A DNA stretch of 64,000 bases from Closterium sp. NIES-65 (GCA_948144175.1 CANXME010000097.1:1-64000), one strand, 5' to 3'; shown: positions 30,755-41,039, numbered from the stretch's first letter. Notes: generated by a model not told the origin, from the letters alone. Made by a program: numbers and translations.

Positions 30755-31710
30755 TTAATTAATTGTATGCATTTGTTCAAAAACTCCTGCTTTCTGTAAA
30801 ATGTGACTGACTGTATCTGTAGGTTGAGCACCATTTCGTAAGAAAGTTAGGATTGACGGAATATCTAATTGAGTTTGATCCTTTCTAGGATCATAAAATC
30901 CTACTTCTTTAAGCGCCTTTCCTTCTCTGCGACATCTTGCATCAATAGCTATAATTCTGTAAGTAGGTTATTGGGATAGGTAAAGTAGTTTCCCCCCCAT
31001 GAACCGAACATGATTTTTTCAAGTCATACGGCTCTAGTAATGGAGATCATTTTTATACTCACACAAAACAGAATCCTTTATGTGGAATAGATAATGAGAT
31101 TATTTTTTTCTAATGGATATCTCATTTAACGACCAGGACATTTCTTTATAAACAGCATTACATATATCTCATTTCTATTCACAGAACCTATGATGTTAAT
31201 AGCAATGTTAATTAGTCACACCTAACATCATCTGATATTTCTTGAGTAATCTTTTTTCCACAATTAAGTGGATTTTACTCGTTCACACACATTGGTCTAT
31301 TAAAAAATCTTTAGGTCTATCAAAATCTCTGGTGGTTCATTACATTTTTTTAACTAAATAAAACAACATATTAGTTATATACCACTACTAATCTATCTAT
31401 TTTGTTATTAGCTTACCATGTATATAACGATATTTTTTTTTGCAATTCGTATTTTTTTTCTCGTTAAAACATAGGCTCACAAAGTTTTTTATATTCAAAA
31501 ATATTGACCATAGATTAAATTTTTTTAGAAGGTTTATCAAACCATGCCTAAGTCATAAGATCAGTTTTCTTCTTCAGTTTTCTTCTTTTGAAGTGATCAT
31601 TTTGACATCTTTTAAGAATTCGATGCTGGATTGTTGAATCCAAAACCTATGTTGTGATTTCAAGTCACACGCTGTTTTCTACCATATCTTTTTAAACGTA
31701 GTTTAACCAT
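30755..31710 (-). CDS. rps16: 30S ribosomal protein S16, split gene
   Basis: Exon 1 is 31671-31710 (40 bp; [13 protein letters not shown] plus one base, the land plant exon length). Exon 2 is 30755-30969 and encodes [20 protein letters not shown] through [10 protein letters not shown]. The joined product is 84 aa, within the bS16 range. The 3' splice site is placed at 30970 to restore the frame and end the intron in AT; it yields Q-P-T before YRIIAID, where most plants have R-A-V/I, so the junction could shift by a few bases. It lies between odpB and chlB. Confidence 0.85.
30970..31670 (-). other. rps16 group II intron
   Basis: 701 bp on the minus strand. The 5' end is GTGTGACTTG. Domain V is at about 31001-31034 (GAGCCGTATGACTT paired with AATCATGTTCGGTTC). 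No intron ORF. Confidence 0.85.
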
Positions 31711-31907
31711 ATTTTTTTTTAATAAATATTTATGGTAACCTTCAGGTTATCACGATTTCCGTGCCAATATGTACTACTTTTCTTCAAGTTATATTTCATG
31801 CGTTTTTAAGTACTATACTATAAAAATTCTTGAAATAGGAAATTCTTATATCTTATATGATGCGAATATAAATTTTTCTTTGCAATTTAAGTAGTTTTAT
31901 GATTTCT

Positions 31908-31940
31908 TTTTTATGCTCTCATTTCATGAGAGCATAAAAA
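31908..31940. terminator. 15-bp perfect stem-loop downstream of chlB
   Basis: TTTTTATGCTCTCAT and ATGAGAGCATAAAAA enclose a 3-base loop, about 40 bases beyond the chlB stop codon on the minus strand. It resembles an intrinsic terminator or 3'-stabilising hairpin. Confidence 0.7.
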
Positions 31941-31981
31941 AGCTTCTGATTGTATATATTTAAGCTATAAAAATTTTCTTA

Positions 31982-33517
31982 TTATGCATTTAATGCTTCT
32001 TTAGCAGCATACATAACTTCTACAGTAATTTTTGTCATACCATTTTGTCTTGCGAATTTTTCAGTATTTCTCTTGATTTTGCCTCGTACAAAACCTGGAA
32101 TTCTGCTTAATTCAGCCTGACTGTCTGCATCCCAAGCTAGATCACTGTCAGTAGATAGTGATTTTGTAATAACTTCTTTCGTATCATGACCACCAAAAAT
32201 TTCTAGAAGATGATCTTCCATACCTAATGTAAAGGAATTATAAACCAAATCAGCTATCTGATTAGTTCCTTCATATCCTAGGAATGGTCTGTAACCAAGA
32301 GGAAAATTTTGTATATGGACTGGTGCAGAAATAACTCCACATGGAATATCAAGACGTTTTCCAATATGGCGTTCCATTTGACTTCCAAAAATTGCTGCTG
32401 GTTCTAAACGTGCGATCATATCTCCTACTTCAGTATGATCATCAGTGATAAGAACTTCATCACAATATCCTTGTACTTGTTCTCTAAACCAATCTCCATC
32501 ATGTTTAGAATATGTACCTGCACATACAACATAGACACCCATTTCTCGGGCTAAGATTTTAGTCATTGCAGCTGCATGAGTAGTGTCACCAAAAACAACA
32601 GCTTTTTTCCCAGTTAGGTTTTGACAGTCAATTGAACGTGAAAACCAAGCAGCTTGAGAAACAAATCTGGTTTGTTGATCAATATAAGGCTCGTAATCAA
32701 CTTTTTGACCTACAGGAGCCAATTTATTGATGTGTGCTTGAATTTCGCGGATACATTCAGCTGTACCAACTATTCCCATAGGAGTAGTTGCAACATAAGG
32801 CATACCAAATTCTTTTTCTAAATATAAAGCTGTCATTAATCCCACTTCACGATATGGAACAAGATTTAACCAAGCTTTTGGTAAATTACGTAAATTTTCT
32901 ACAGAACCACCTTCTGGAATAACTTCATTTACTTTGATTCCTAAATCTTGTAATAATCTCTTTAATTCTCTGCAGTCGTGTTGATTATGAAAACCTAAAG
33001 TAAATATACCAATAATGTTAACGGAAGGTACATCTGTGATAGTTTGATTTAAGGTGCCTTGTCTTCTAGCTTTATCAAGATAATATCGGACTACTTGTTC
33101 TAATGTACGATCTGCTGCTTGTAATTCATTTACACGATAATGATTAACATCTGCTAGAATAACATCAGATTGAGATGCCATAGATGCTCTATCTACAAAG
33201 TTTTGTAGATCTTCTTGTAAAATACTAGAAGTACATGTTGGAGTTAATACAATTAGATCTGGACGTTCTTCTTTGTCTTTACGAGTAATGTTTTCTACTA
33301 CTTTCTCCTGAGATCCACGCGCTAATACATGACGATCTACTATGCTAGCAGTTACAGGAGTAAAATCTCTTTCTCTTTCTAACATAGAACGCATAACATT
33401 GAAATAATCATCTCCTAATGGAGCATGCATAATTGCATGTACATTCTTAAAAGAACTTGCTACGCGAAGAGTACCAATATGAGCTGGCCCAGCATACATC
33501 CAATAAGCTAGTTTCAT
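31982..33517 (-). CDS. chlB: light-independent protochlorophyllide reductase subunit B
   Basis: 511 aa. ChlB pairs with ChlN to form the catalytic NB component, fed by ChlL, that reduces protochlorophyllide without light. It starts [20 protein letters not shown]. The conserved cysteine in [16 protein letters not shown] (about residue 95) and [20 protein letters not shown] (about 380-399) are present, and the C-terminal ChlB-specific region ends [11 protein letters not shown]. It is full length with no intron. chlL and chlN are not in this window. Its position near trnQ and rps16 resembles bryophytes. Confidence 0.98.
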   Translation of the reverse strand: MKLAYWMYAGPAHIGTLRVASSFKNVHAIMHAPLGDDYFNVMRSMLERERDFTPVTASIVDRHVLARGSQEKVVENITRKDKEERPDLIVLTPTCTSSILQEDLQNFVDRASMASQSDVILADVNHYRVNELQAADRTLEQVVRYYLDKARRQGTLNQTITDVPSVNIIGIFTLGFHNQHDCRELKRLLQDLGIKVNEVIPEGGSVENLRNLPKAWLNLVPYREVGLMTALYLEKEFGMPYVATTPMGIVGTAECIREIQAHINKLAPVGQKVDYEPYIDQQTRFVSQAAWFSRSIDCQNLTGKKAVVFGDTTHAAAMTKILAREMGVYVVCAGTYSKHDGDWFREQVQGYCDEVLITDDHTEVGDMIARLEPAAIFGSQMERHIGKRLDIPCGVISAPVHIQNFPLGYRPFLGYEGTNQIADLVYNSFTLGMEDHLLEIFGGHDTKEVITKSLSTDSDLAWDADSQAELSRIPGFVRGKIKRNTEKFARQNGMTKITVEVMYAAKEALNA

Positions 33518-33794
33518 GAATCAAATCCTCTCTTATCAAATAAATAGGATAACCTGTTATTATTGTACATCACAACGTAATAGGTTGCTATGTTAGAAGT
33601 GCGAATTAATAAGTATAAAAAAATATATCGGATAATTTAATTTATTCGGAAAATTTCATTTGTAATGTTTCCTTTTTGTTTTGAAAAGAAAAAATTTATG
33701 CATTCTCCTTTTATTAAAAATAAAAAAAAAGATATCTAAGATGTAGAAGATGTCTAACTGGAAGGAAGATAGTAGAGATTTAGTTTATGTATTG

Positions 33795-33866
33795 CTCAGG
33801 CGGAAGGATTCGAACCTCCGAATAGTGGGGCCAAAACCCATTGCCTTACCACTTGGCTACGCCTGA
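33795..33866 (-). tRNA. trnQ-UUG: tRNA-Gln (UUG)
   Basis: 72 nt with loop TTTTGGC, acceptor TCAGGCG pairing with CGCCTGA, and a body nearly identical to plant plastid trnQ. It precedes psbK divergently, as usual. Confidence 0.95.
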
Positions 33867-34097
33867 TCTATTCTTGAATAGTAATATAGTTAACCTTATT
33901 AAGAAGAAATGTGTCAAGTCAAAGAATAATTTATTTTGTCAAAAGTAAAATAGAACCTAACTTTACAATCAGTTATGTTATCACCTCTTCCAAGCTGAGA
34001 GAAGCTGTAGTAAGATGTGCCATTGAGTTAGATTTACTTCACGGAGTACCCTATTGGGAACTTCCTGTCGCTTACAGTTACCTATTGGAGAATCCTT

Positions 34098-34244
34098 ATG
34101 TTAACCATGTCTACTGCTATGGTATTGGCTAAGTTACCTGAAGCATATGCTATCTTTGATCCGATTGTGGATGTTATGCCTGTAATTCCTGTATTTTTCT
34201 TATTGTTAGCATTTGTTTGGCAAGCAGCTGTAAGTTTTCGTTAA
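34098..34244 (+). CDS. psbK: photosystem II subunit K
   Basis: 48 aa from the first ATG ([20 protein letters not shown]) through the mature core [20 protein letters not shown] and ending AAVSFR. The presequence is short for this family; a start at 34107 is also possible. It is a single-helix core PSII protein. It is followed by a hairpin at 34318-34335. It groups with trnQ and psbI as in other streptophytes. Confidence 0.9.
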   Translation: MLTMSTAMVLAKLPEAYAIFDPIVDVMPVIPVFFLLLAFVWQAAVSFR

Positions 34245-34317
34245 TCTTATTCCCTACTGCTCTTGTACAACTTTTTCACTGGAATGTCTATGTCATTCAG
34301 TGTAATGTGACCTCAGT

Positions 34318-34335
34318 GGCTCTTTGAAAAGAGCC
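34318..34335. terminator. stem-loop downstream of psbK
   Basis: GGCTCTT, loop TGAA, AAGAGCC, 74 bases after psbK and followed shortly by a T-run. It is a likely 3'-end structure. No gene is seen in the surrounding 34245-34705. Confidence 0.55.
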
Positions 34336-34705
34336 TTCTGTGGGCTAGCTCTTTTTTTTTGTATTTTTGATATCTGGTAACATTGTACTAAAAAATGATA
34401 ATAAATAATCATTTTTTCTAAAGTTATTTGTCTACAACCAGTAATGAATAGAAGTCTTTCTTTAGACAAAATCATAATTCTCATCTGAAAATCACTAAAA
34501 TAGTAGTAATCCATGGCTATTATTGCATTGACAACAATGATTGTTTTATCCCTTCTATTGCATTTATTTATAAATGAATCTGGGTTAATACTAACAAATA
34601 TGTCAAATAGAATTTGCTATAATACATAGATAAAGCTGGATATTCGCAAGCAACCAATTACAACTTCTTACCGACTCTTCAATCTAAGCTAATGCTTAGC
34701 ATTAG

Positions 34706-34790
34706 GGAGAAATGGCAGAGTGGTTGATTGTGACGGTCTCGAAAATCGTTTTAGCTTTAGCTAACGAGGGTTCGAATCCCTCTTTCTCCG
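34706..34790 (+). tRNA. trnS-CGA: tRNA-Ser (CGA)
   Basis: 85-nt class II tRNA. Acceptor GGAGAAA pairs with TTTCTCC. The anticodon stem ACGGT/ATCGT encloses loop CTCGAAA, giving anticodon CGA, and the T-loop is TTCGAAT. It is an extra serine tRNA not found in flowering plant plastids, lying between psbK and psbI next to the usual trnS-GCU. It is well folded, so probably functional. Confidence 0.88.
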
Positions 34791-35011
34791 TCAGTCAGGT
34801 TGCTAGTCAGATGATTTAGGAATCTCTAATTGTGTAAGATGTATAGATTTACATATTACAACTACTAATCCAAACAGTACAAGGAAAAGTTCAGATCATG
34901 ATTTATTCTAATCAATTACTGTTGTGAAACATATTGTAATATTTTTGTAGTGTTACCATAAAATTTTCCCAATTCTATCTTAGTTCAAGTAATGATTTTG
35001 GAGGCTCTTTT

Positions 35012-35122
35012 ATGCTTACCCTTAAACTATTTGTTTATACAGTGGTTATCTTTTTTGTTTCTCTATTTCTATTTGGCTTCTTATCTAGTGATACTAGCCG
35101 TAACCCTGGACGTAAGGAATAA
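35012..35122 (+). CDS. psbI: photosystem II subunit I
   Basis: 36 aa, a single-helix protein of the PSII core near D1. It starts [24 protein letters not shown] and ends TSRNPGRKE, as is universal for this gene. GGAGG at about 35000 provides a ribosome binding site. Confidence 0.97.
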   Translation: MLTLKLFVYTVVIFFVSLFLFGFLSSDTSRNPGRKE

Positions 35123-35183
35123 GCATTTATATTGCAAAATAAATGTTTCCAAATGATTTTACAGGGAATATTTTTTTCATAAA

Positions 35184-35271
35184 CGGAGAGAGAGGGATTC
35201 GAACCCTCGGTACGTTTGAGTCGTACAACGGATTAGCAATCTGTCGCTTTCGACCACTCAGCCATCTCTCC
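35184..35271 (-). tRNA. trnS-GCU: tRNA-Ser (GCU)
   Basis: 88-nt class II tRNA with acceptor GGAGAGA and loop TTGCTAA giving GCU. It is convergent with psbI, the standard placement. Confidence 0.96.
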
Positions 35272-35607
35272 AACAGTATGCATTTACTGAAGCTAGTCTA
35301 CCATGTGAATGCAACTAAGTCTATGTATTTTTTACAGAAATACATAGGAAACTATGTATTTCATATAAGTAATAAGCAGAAGGTTGACTTAAAAGTTGCT
35401 AATGACATTGTTGATGCTAATATTGAAAAATTTTTTTTTTCTATGTGAAAAAAATTTCGTAGCAAAATTCATGATATTCTGTAAATAAGAAGTATTCTAT
35501 TCTGATTCATTCAGATGTGTAAGCGAGGGCGCCCTATGGGCGCACCTGAGGTTAGTACTAAGAATAGACTATTTTAGTTTTCAAAGGAATAACGAATATT
35601 TTTAGAT
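35272..35607. other. spacer with a GC-rich hairpin
   Basis: No gene. At 35529-35543 GCGCCC, TAT, GGGCGC form a compact GC stem, conspicuous in this AT-rich genome. It lies just left of where the palindromic duplication starts within the window. Confidence 0.55.
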
Positions 35608-35706
35608 TTATCTATATAATTCTTTTCCTAAGCGTAACGCTAAGATACCTGTTACGAAAGCGCTAACAAGAGCTACAACAATCTCGCTATCAGAAAGTAA
35701 TGTCAT
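35608..35706 (-). CDS. psaM: photosystem I subunit XII (left copy)
   Basis: 32 aa from [20 protein letters not shown] through [12 protein letters not shown]. An ATG nine bases upstream (35713-35715) has the better Shine-Dalgarno spacing (AAGGA) and would add MTL, but 32 aa is the family norm. It is a single-helix PSI protein. An identical copy is at 63902-64000, in mirror image. Confidence 0.93.
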   Translation of the reverse strand: MTLLSDSEIVVALVSAFVTGILALRLGKELYR

Positions 35707-36042
35707 TAGTGTCATTTTGTTTCATCCTTCTCTTATTCACACTACCAAAGAGTGTGACTCTGATTTTTCATCTTTGGAACCAATGGTACCATAGGATGCT
35801 GGCTTGCATTGACGCATAGCTCGTTCCTCATTGTATGCATCTTGTTCGCCCCTGGCTACTATTCTTATACTTTAATATAGGTCAGAATAGGTCAGAAGAA
35901 AGATTCTCTAACAAAGCTCGTTAGACTACACAATACCAAGATTCATTCTACAATATATCTGTGTCTAATCTACAATACTCTATATTATTAGAAAAGGTAG
36001 TGAGCTTGTAATATCTAATTGAAATTAAGAGGTTAAAAGAGC

Positions 36043-36144
36043 ATGAATTTAGAAGTAGTTGCACAACTAACCGTTTTGGCTTTCATAGTTCTTTCAGGTC
36101 CTTTAGTTATTGCTTTGTTAGCAACTCGCAAAGGCAATCTATAA
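36043..36144 (+). CDS. psb30: photosystem II subunit 30 (Ycf12), left copy
   Basis: 33 aa, [20 protein letters not shown] through [13 protein letters not shown], the canonical Ycf12/Psb30 single-helix PSII peripheral subunit. GAGG lies ahead of the ATG at about 36029. It is divergent from psaM across a 336-base spacer with no other gene. Confidence 0.96.
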   Translation: MNLEVVAQLTVLAFIVLSGPLVIALLATRKGNL

Positions 36145-36406
36145 GTCGGTAATTGACTTTAGTTTCTTATATATCTTCTAGTAAATAGCCGTCTGTACAT
36201 TGTTTATGCTTGTCCTATCATTGACAGGCGGCCTTTTTCTCAAAAAAGAAAAAAATATATTAATAGCTTTTTTATAAGAAGATAATGGATTGTCGAATCC
36301 TTCCTCCAATTGATTGAATTGAATTTTTAGTTATAACGTAAAAAACGCCCTTTGATTTAAAAAGGTATTTGTTAGTACACAAGATATAGCAAAACATATC
36401 TGAATA

Positions 36407-36488
36407 TGGGCCGAGCTGGATTCGAACCAGCGCAGGCATTGCCGACGGATTTACAGTCCGTTACCATTAACCACTCGGTCATCGACCC
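36407..36488 (-). tRNA. trnY-GUA: tRNA-Tyr (GUA), left copy
   Basis: 82-nt class II tRNA with loop CTGTAAA and acceptor GGGTCGA pairing with TCGGCCC. It lies close to trnE as in the land plant trnY-trnE pair. Confidence 0.95.
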
Positions 36489-36705
36489 TCTATGACATGC
36501 CGATGAAAATATCCAATCATGCCCACTGTACTATAGAATAAATAGAGATTTGCTGGTCAATCAAGGCATAATTTTGTATAAAAAATATTTACTTTAGAAG
36601 AAAGTACTAAGCTTTGTAGGATTCTAGTAGTACTAGAAAACTGATTATATAATATAAATATACTTGGCATATAAGAACGCAATGCAATATATACAAAAGC
36701 CAAGC

Positions 36706-36778
36706 TACCCCCAGGGGAATTTGAATCCCCGTCGCCTCCGTGAAAGGGAGGTGTCCTAGGCCTCTAGACGATGGGGGC
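36706..36778 (-). tRNA. trnE-UUC: tRNA-Glu (UUC), left copy
   Basis: 73 nt with loop CTTTCAC and acceptor GCCCCCA pairing with TGGGGGT. In plastids this tRNA also supplies glutamyl-tRNA to tetrapyrrole synthesis, the pathway in which ChlB acts. Confidence 0.95.
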
Positions 36779-37285
36779 CTAACTGAACCTCTGGTATATC
36801 TTACTCTATTCTGTAGAATATGTCAATAGGAAAGAAGAAAGAAATTTTTTTCAAAGAAGAAATAAATGGCATCTTTATTCTATTTCTTATAAAAAACACA
36901 ATAAATTCTTGATTCAAAATTTCCATTTATCTATAGAAAAAGGTCTTTGTTTTTTATACATCCATATTCTATTTCAGTATATAGATAAATATTTTATGTA
37001 AGTATTTTTAGATGTCCAGCGATCATCCTTGATAAAAATATGATAAATAAAAAACTAGTTGATCCTGTCCAATTTATTTATCATAGTCAGAAATCTTACA
37101 GGTAAATTTCTTTAAGATCTTTTTTCTCTTTTTTTCTTTTTCTATTATGGAAGATTTTTTATAACTTAATATTTTATGTAGTAACTAGTGAAAAAATTTA
37201 TTTTCATTCTTTTTTCAAAATATCTTAAGGGGGTTGACAGATCTCTTCATGATAACATATTCTTTATATGCCATGTTACATCTAA
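36779..37285. other. AT-rich spacer between trnE and trnT-GGU
   Basis: 507 bases, no gene seen; mirrored at 62323-62829. TTGACA at about 37235 followed by TATTCT/TATATG suggests a -35/-10-type promoter ahead of trnT-GGU (tentative). Confidence 0.5.
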
Positions 37286-37357
37286 GCCCTTTTAACTCAG
37301 CGGTAGAGTGACGCCATGGTAAGGCGTAAGTCGTCGGTTCAAATCCGATAAAGGGCT
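37286..37357 (+). tRNA. trnT-GGU: tRNA-Thr (GGU), left copy
   Basis: 72 nt. Stem ACGCC/GGCGT encloses loop ATGGTAA, giving anticodon GGT; acceptor GCCCTTT pairs with AAAGGGC. It is followed by tilS 338 bases downstream. Confidence 0.95.
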
Positions 37358-37695
37358 CATACTATGCTATTCTTATAGGAGATTTTTTTTTAAAAAAAGT
37401 TTTCTTCAATTATGTATAATTTTTCTATTGTTTTTACACACAAAAAAGTTTCTACTTCTTATTTAAGAAAAGAAATAGTATGTGAAAGATATTTATACAA
37501 TCAAATTTGTCTGTTATAATCTATATGTTTTATTATCTAGTTATATAAATCATCAAAAAGAAAAAATATAGATTATTAAAAAATAAATCTTATTGGCAGT
37601 GTTTATTTTATAACATACAAATTCTTTTTTACTATAATAAGACAATAGAGTTATGCGTAGATAGATTCTTAATAGATTATATTGATTCATTCATA

Positions 37696-38865
37696 ATGAA
37701 ATATAAGCACAAAATTGCAGATGTTAATATATTGCGTAAAATTAACAACAATTTATCTGAACGAAATTTATTACAACCGTTTGAAAAAGTTTTAATTACA
37801 GTTTCTGGTGGACAAGATTCAATATGCCTTTTGAGAATTTTCTATGATTTAGAAAAGAAATGGGCATGGCGATTGGGTATCGTGCATTGTGATCATAGAT
37901 GGAATCCTAATTCTATAGTACAATCAAAACATATAGCCAAGTTAGCTACGAGTATGCAAATTGATTACTATCAAGCTGTAGCTATAGAACCAGTAATGCA
38001 AGAAACTGTTGCACGACATTGGCGTTATCAAATTCTTCAAACTATTGCAATTGATCATGGTTATACTGCTGTTGTAACAGCTCATAGTGCAAGTGATCGT
38101 ATTGAAACATTAATATATAATTTAATTAGAGGGAGTGGTTTAGAAGGTATTCAGTCATTGAGTTGGAAAAGAGAACTTACTTATCTACGAGATATTCCAT
38201 GGGAAAATTGGATGCTTACTAAAAGAATCTCTTATAGACTTTTAAAATATGAAAAATCTTATGAGAAGATTTTTCTTTATAAAAATATGAACTCTTTACA
38301 ATTAATTCGTCCATTATTAGATCTTACACGTACAGAAATTCGAAATTTATTAAATGATTGGTCTTTTCCTGCTTGGCCAGATCCTAGTAATCGTAGCGTT
38401 CGAATAAGTAGGAATCGGATTCGTCATCGATTGGTACCTTATATTAGATTGCATTATAATCCTCAATTTGATCAAGCCTTAGCTAAATGGTCAGAAATTG
38501 TAAATGCTGAAAACATTTATCTTACACGTCTTACTTATTCTATCCTTGCGAAAGTCCAAATTCATGTTTCTCACAATATACCGAAAATAGATAGTCATGG
38601 TATGAGTATTCCATTGCTGCGTTCTTTCCCTTTAGTTTTTCAAAGACGTGTCTTAAGAAAATTTATATATGAATATATTGGAAAAAATTTAAGTTTTGAT
38701 TACATTGAACACATCAGGTTATATTGTCTTGGAATAAATTCTTCTGTCTATTCTTTAAAAAAAAATAATAGAAAAGACAATTTGAATTTTCCTTGTCTTT
38801 TTTTACCTGGTGAAGTGAAATTAGTAATTCTAGATAAAATTATTCTGTGTGTATTTAATATATAA
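37696..38865 (+). CDS. tilS: tRNA(Ile)-lysidine synthase, left copy
   Basis: 389 aa (Ycf62). It attaches lysine to C34 of tRNA-Ile(CAU) using ATP, switching its reading from AUG to AUA. The PP-loop motif VSGGQDSICLL occurs at about residues 36-46. HCDHRWNPNS, the HSASDRIETLIYNLIRGSGL block (about 136-155, the TilS HxADDxxET counterpart) and WPDPSNRSVRISRNRIRH (about 232-249) follow. The C-terminal third is less conserved and lysine-rich. The ATG lies in a very AT-rich leader. The gene was lost from land plant plastids; its substrate tRNA gene is at 5615-5687. Confidence 0.95.
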   Translation: MKYKHKIADVNILRKINNNLSERNLLQPFEKVLITVSGGQDSICLLRIFYDLEKKWAWRLGIVHCDHRWNPNSIVQSKHIAKLATSMQIDYYQAVAIEPVMQETVARHWRYQILQTIAIDHGYTAVVTAHSASDRIETLIYNLIRGSGLEGIQSLSWKRELTYLRDIPWENWMLTKRISYRLLKYEKSYEKIFLYKNMNSLQLIRPLLDLTRTEIRNLLNDWSFPAWPDPSNRSVRISRNRIRHRLVPYIRLHYNPQFDQALAKWSEIVNAENIYLTRLTYSILAKVQIHVSHNIPKIDSHGMSIPLLRSFPLVFQRRVLRKFIYEYIGKNLSFDYIEHIRLYCLGINSSVYSLKKNNRKDNLNFPCLFLPGEVKLVILDKIILCVFNI

Positions 38866-38921
38866 TCTCTTCCTATTGAAGATATTATAATTTTAAAACC
38901 ATCAAGCATATGGTATATATA

Positions 38922-39291
38922 TGGGGGCAGAGGGACTTGAACCCTCACAATCTGTACGATCTACGGATTTTCTTCCTACTGCAATTCTCATTACGGCTTT
39001 TTATCAGCTTGTAGGATGGACTCTACCTTTATTCTCGTCTAGTCAAATTTTTGGAATATATTTATGAATAAGAAAATTCACTATCGTTAGAATAGCTTCC
39101 ATCGAGTCTCTGCACCTTTCCTGTATTTTTTCATATATTGTTTCATATGTTTTTAGGATTTGGCTCAGGGTTACCTTGTTATTTATCATCCTAGGTTTCT
39201 CTGAATCTGAAAGCTTTCACTTATTAAGTTTCCTTAGTAAGGCTCAATTATTTCTTAAGTCCGTTGCGTCTACCAATTCCGCCATGCCCCC
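38922..39291 (-). tRNA. trnL-UAA: tRNA-Leu (UAA) with group I intron, left copy
   Basis: Exon 1 (39257-39291) is GGGGGCATGG through CGGACTT. Exon 2 (38922-38971) is AAAATCCGTA through TGCCCCCA. The 285-bp intron lies inside the anticodon (between U and AA), after a U at the 5' splice site and ending in G. Its AATTGAGCC, GAAACTTAATAAGTGA and GTAGGATGG-type segments are typical of the ancient cyanobacterial-type group I intron shared by plastids. Confidence 0.93.
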
Positions 39292-39657
39292 ATAGTTTCT
39301 TCGCATCTTATTATATGACGTTTTTTATACGAATTACAAGTGATATGTTTAGAAATATAGAAGTGATCAAATTTTTTCTATTTGCCTCTACCATTTCCCT
39401 AGGGGAAAATGCTGTTTAGTTACTAGTGAACTAGATTTTATCAATTTAGAAAAAAACTTGAAATCTGTCTTAGTAGATACAAATCATCACATTCAAGTTC
39501 TTAAAGAGAATATAAGAAATGTCATTTGTGTTTTCATAGCAGATAATTGCGAATTCTATTATTTTGTGTATAATTAGTTTGTTCATTACGTAAATATATG
39601 AATTGTCAAATAACTGGTAATACTGTACCATATATTAATATATATTCTATTCCTAAA
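39292..39657. other. spacer between trnL-UAA and trnT-UGU
   Basis: 366 bases. A CCCTAGGG element at about 39397 is present; no gene is recognised. Mirrored at 59951-60316. Confidence 0.5.
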
Positions 39658-39730
39658 GCCTGCTTAGCTCAGAGGCCAGAGCGTCGCACTTGTAATGCGA
39701 TGGTCATCGGTTCGACTCCGATAGCAGGCT
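39658..39730 (+). tRNA. trnT-UGU: tRNA-Thr (UGU), left copy
   Basis: 73 nt with loop CTTGTAA and acceptor GCCTGCT pairing with AGCAGGC. It lies near rps4 and trnS-GGA as in land plants. Confidence 0.95.
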
Positions 39731-40049
39731 AACTAAAATGTTCAGTCTTCATTATTTTTTTTATTTTTTCATCATTATTATAAATCTCTCAGAAAATTCT
39801 TGTCTATATATTGATTTAATGAATGAAAATATTTTTGATGAAATCAAAACATTATCATATTTTTTGAAATGAAATTATATGGTACTATTGACTAGAAACC
39901 AAAAATTTTCTTACTTTTTTTTATGATAGATTCAAAGTAAGAAAATAGATTTAACAAATAACAAATAACAAATAACAAAGATTACATTCAGCAAAACAAT
40001 CTTATTTGTTTTATGTTCGTCAAATTTATTATAAAAAAAAGGAGAAATT
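39731..40049. other. spacer upstream of rps4 with short tandem repeats
   Basis: At about 39953-39977 the octamer AACAAATA recurs in tandem (AACAAATAACAAATAACAAA type), and GGAG sits just before the rps4 ATG. No other gene. Confidence 0.55.
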
Positions 40050-40658
40050 ATGTCTCGTTATCGAGGACCTCGTGTCAAAATTGTACGTCGTCTTGAAACA
40101 CCATTGCCAGGTTTAACTTCTTATTCAGTACTTAATACTACACGTGCCAATACCCAATCTGCACGTAAAGATAAATCTGAATATCGTATTCGTTTAGAAG
40201 AAAAACAAAAGTTACGTTTTCATTATGGTATTACAGAACGTCAATTACTAAGATACGTTCGTATTGCTCGAAGAGCGAAAGGATCAACTGGTCAAGTTCT
40301 TTTACAATTATTAGAAATGCGTTTAGATAATACTGTCTTTCGTTTAGGTATGGCGCCAACAATACCTGCAGCTAGACAACTTGTGAATCATGGACATGTA
40401 ATGGTTAATGATCGTGTAGTCGATATAGCTAGTTATCGTTGTAAACCTCAAGATATAATCGTCATTCCAGATCGAGTTAGATCTCGAGCTTTAGTAGAAA
40501 AAAATTTAAGTAATTTTAAACAATCAAAATTACCTAGTCATTTACGCTTTAATCCTAAAACTTATAAAGCATCAGTAAATCAACTAGTGAATCGCAAATC
40601 TGTTGGAATAAAAGTCAATGAACTTTTAGTAGTAGAATATTACTCACGTCAAGCTTAA
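40050..40658 (+). CDS. rps4: 30S ribosomal protein S4, left copy
   Basis: Plastid uS4, 202 aa, a primary 16S rRNA binder. It starts [20 protein letters not shown]. The S4 RNA-binding domain at about residues 90-150 includes [20 protein letters not shown] and [10 protein letters not shown], and the C-terminus is [16 protein letters not shown] lies 6 bases before the ATG. Length is standard. Confidence 0.97.
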   Translation: MSRYRGPRVKIVRRLETPLPGLTSYSVLNTTRANTQSARKDKSEYRIRLEEKQKLRFHYGITERQLLRYVRIARRAKGSTGQVLLQLLEMRLDNTVFRLGMAPTIPAARQLVNHGHVMVNDRVVDIASYRCKPQDIIVIPDRVRSRALVEKNLSNFKQSKLPSHLRFNPKTYKASVNQLVNRKSVGIKVNELLVVEYYSRQA

Positions 40659-40952
40659 TATTAATATCTTGACCCTATTCCTTTTTTCTTTTTTATTTGT
40701 AAATTCCCTGTTTTATGAGATTTCTTCTCTATGTAAGAAAAAAGTATTGAATCCCATTCATTCTTTTTTCATCAATGTTGTCAATGAAATGCTGTTTTAA
40801 TATTTTTTTTTTTTATAATTTCCTCTACCTCTTACTGACTGTTCCATATATTTATCTAGATCTTTTTTAAAGATACATCTTTGTTTTTTTCAAAGAAGAT
40901 AAGTAAGTTAAGTGTTTTTTGAAAAGAACAAAGATGTTATATCTAGTGAAAG

Positions 40953-41039
40953 CGGAAAGAGAGGGATTCGAACCCTCGGTAGACAAAAGCCTACATAGCA
41001 TTTCCAGTGCTACGCCTTCGACCACTCGGCCATCTTTCC
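40953..41039 (-). tRNA. trnS-GGA: tRNA-Ser (GGA), left copy
   Basis: 87-nt class II tRNA with loop CTGGAAA and acceptor GGAAAGA. It is convergent with rps4, as in other streptophytes. Confidence 0.96.

Noticed and set aside
33911..34132. 73-codon open frame upstream of psbK
   Set aside because: It is out of frame with psbK and unlike any plastid protein; the real psbK start is at 34098 or 34107.
34514..34630. A 38-codon hydrophobic ORF (MAIIALTTMIVLSLLLHLF...) between psbK and trnS-CGA
   Set aside because: It matches no small photosystem or cytochrome subunit I know, and its second half is not membrane-like or conserved-looking.
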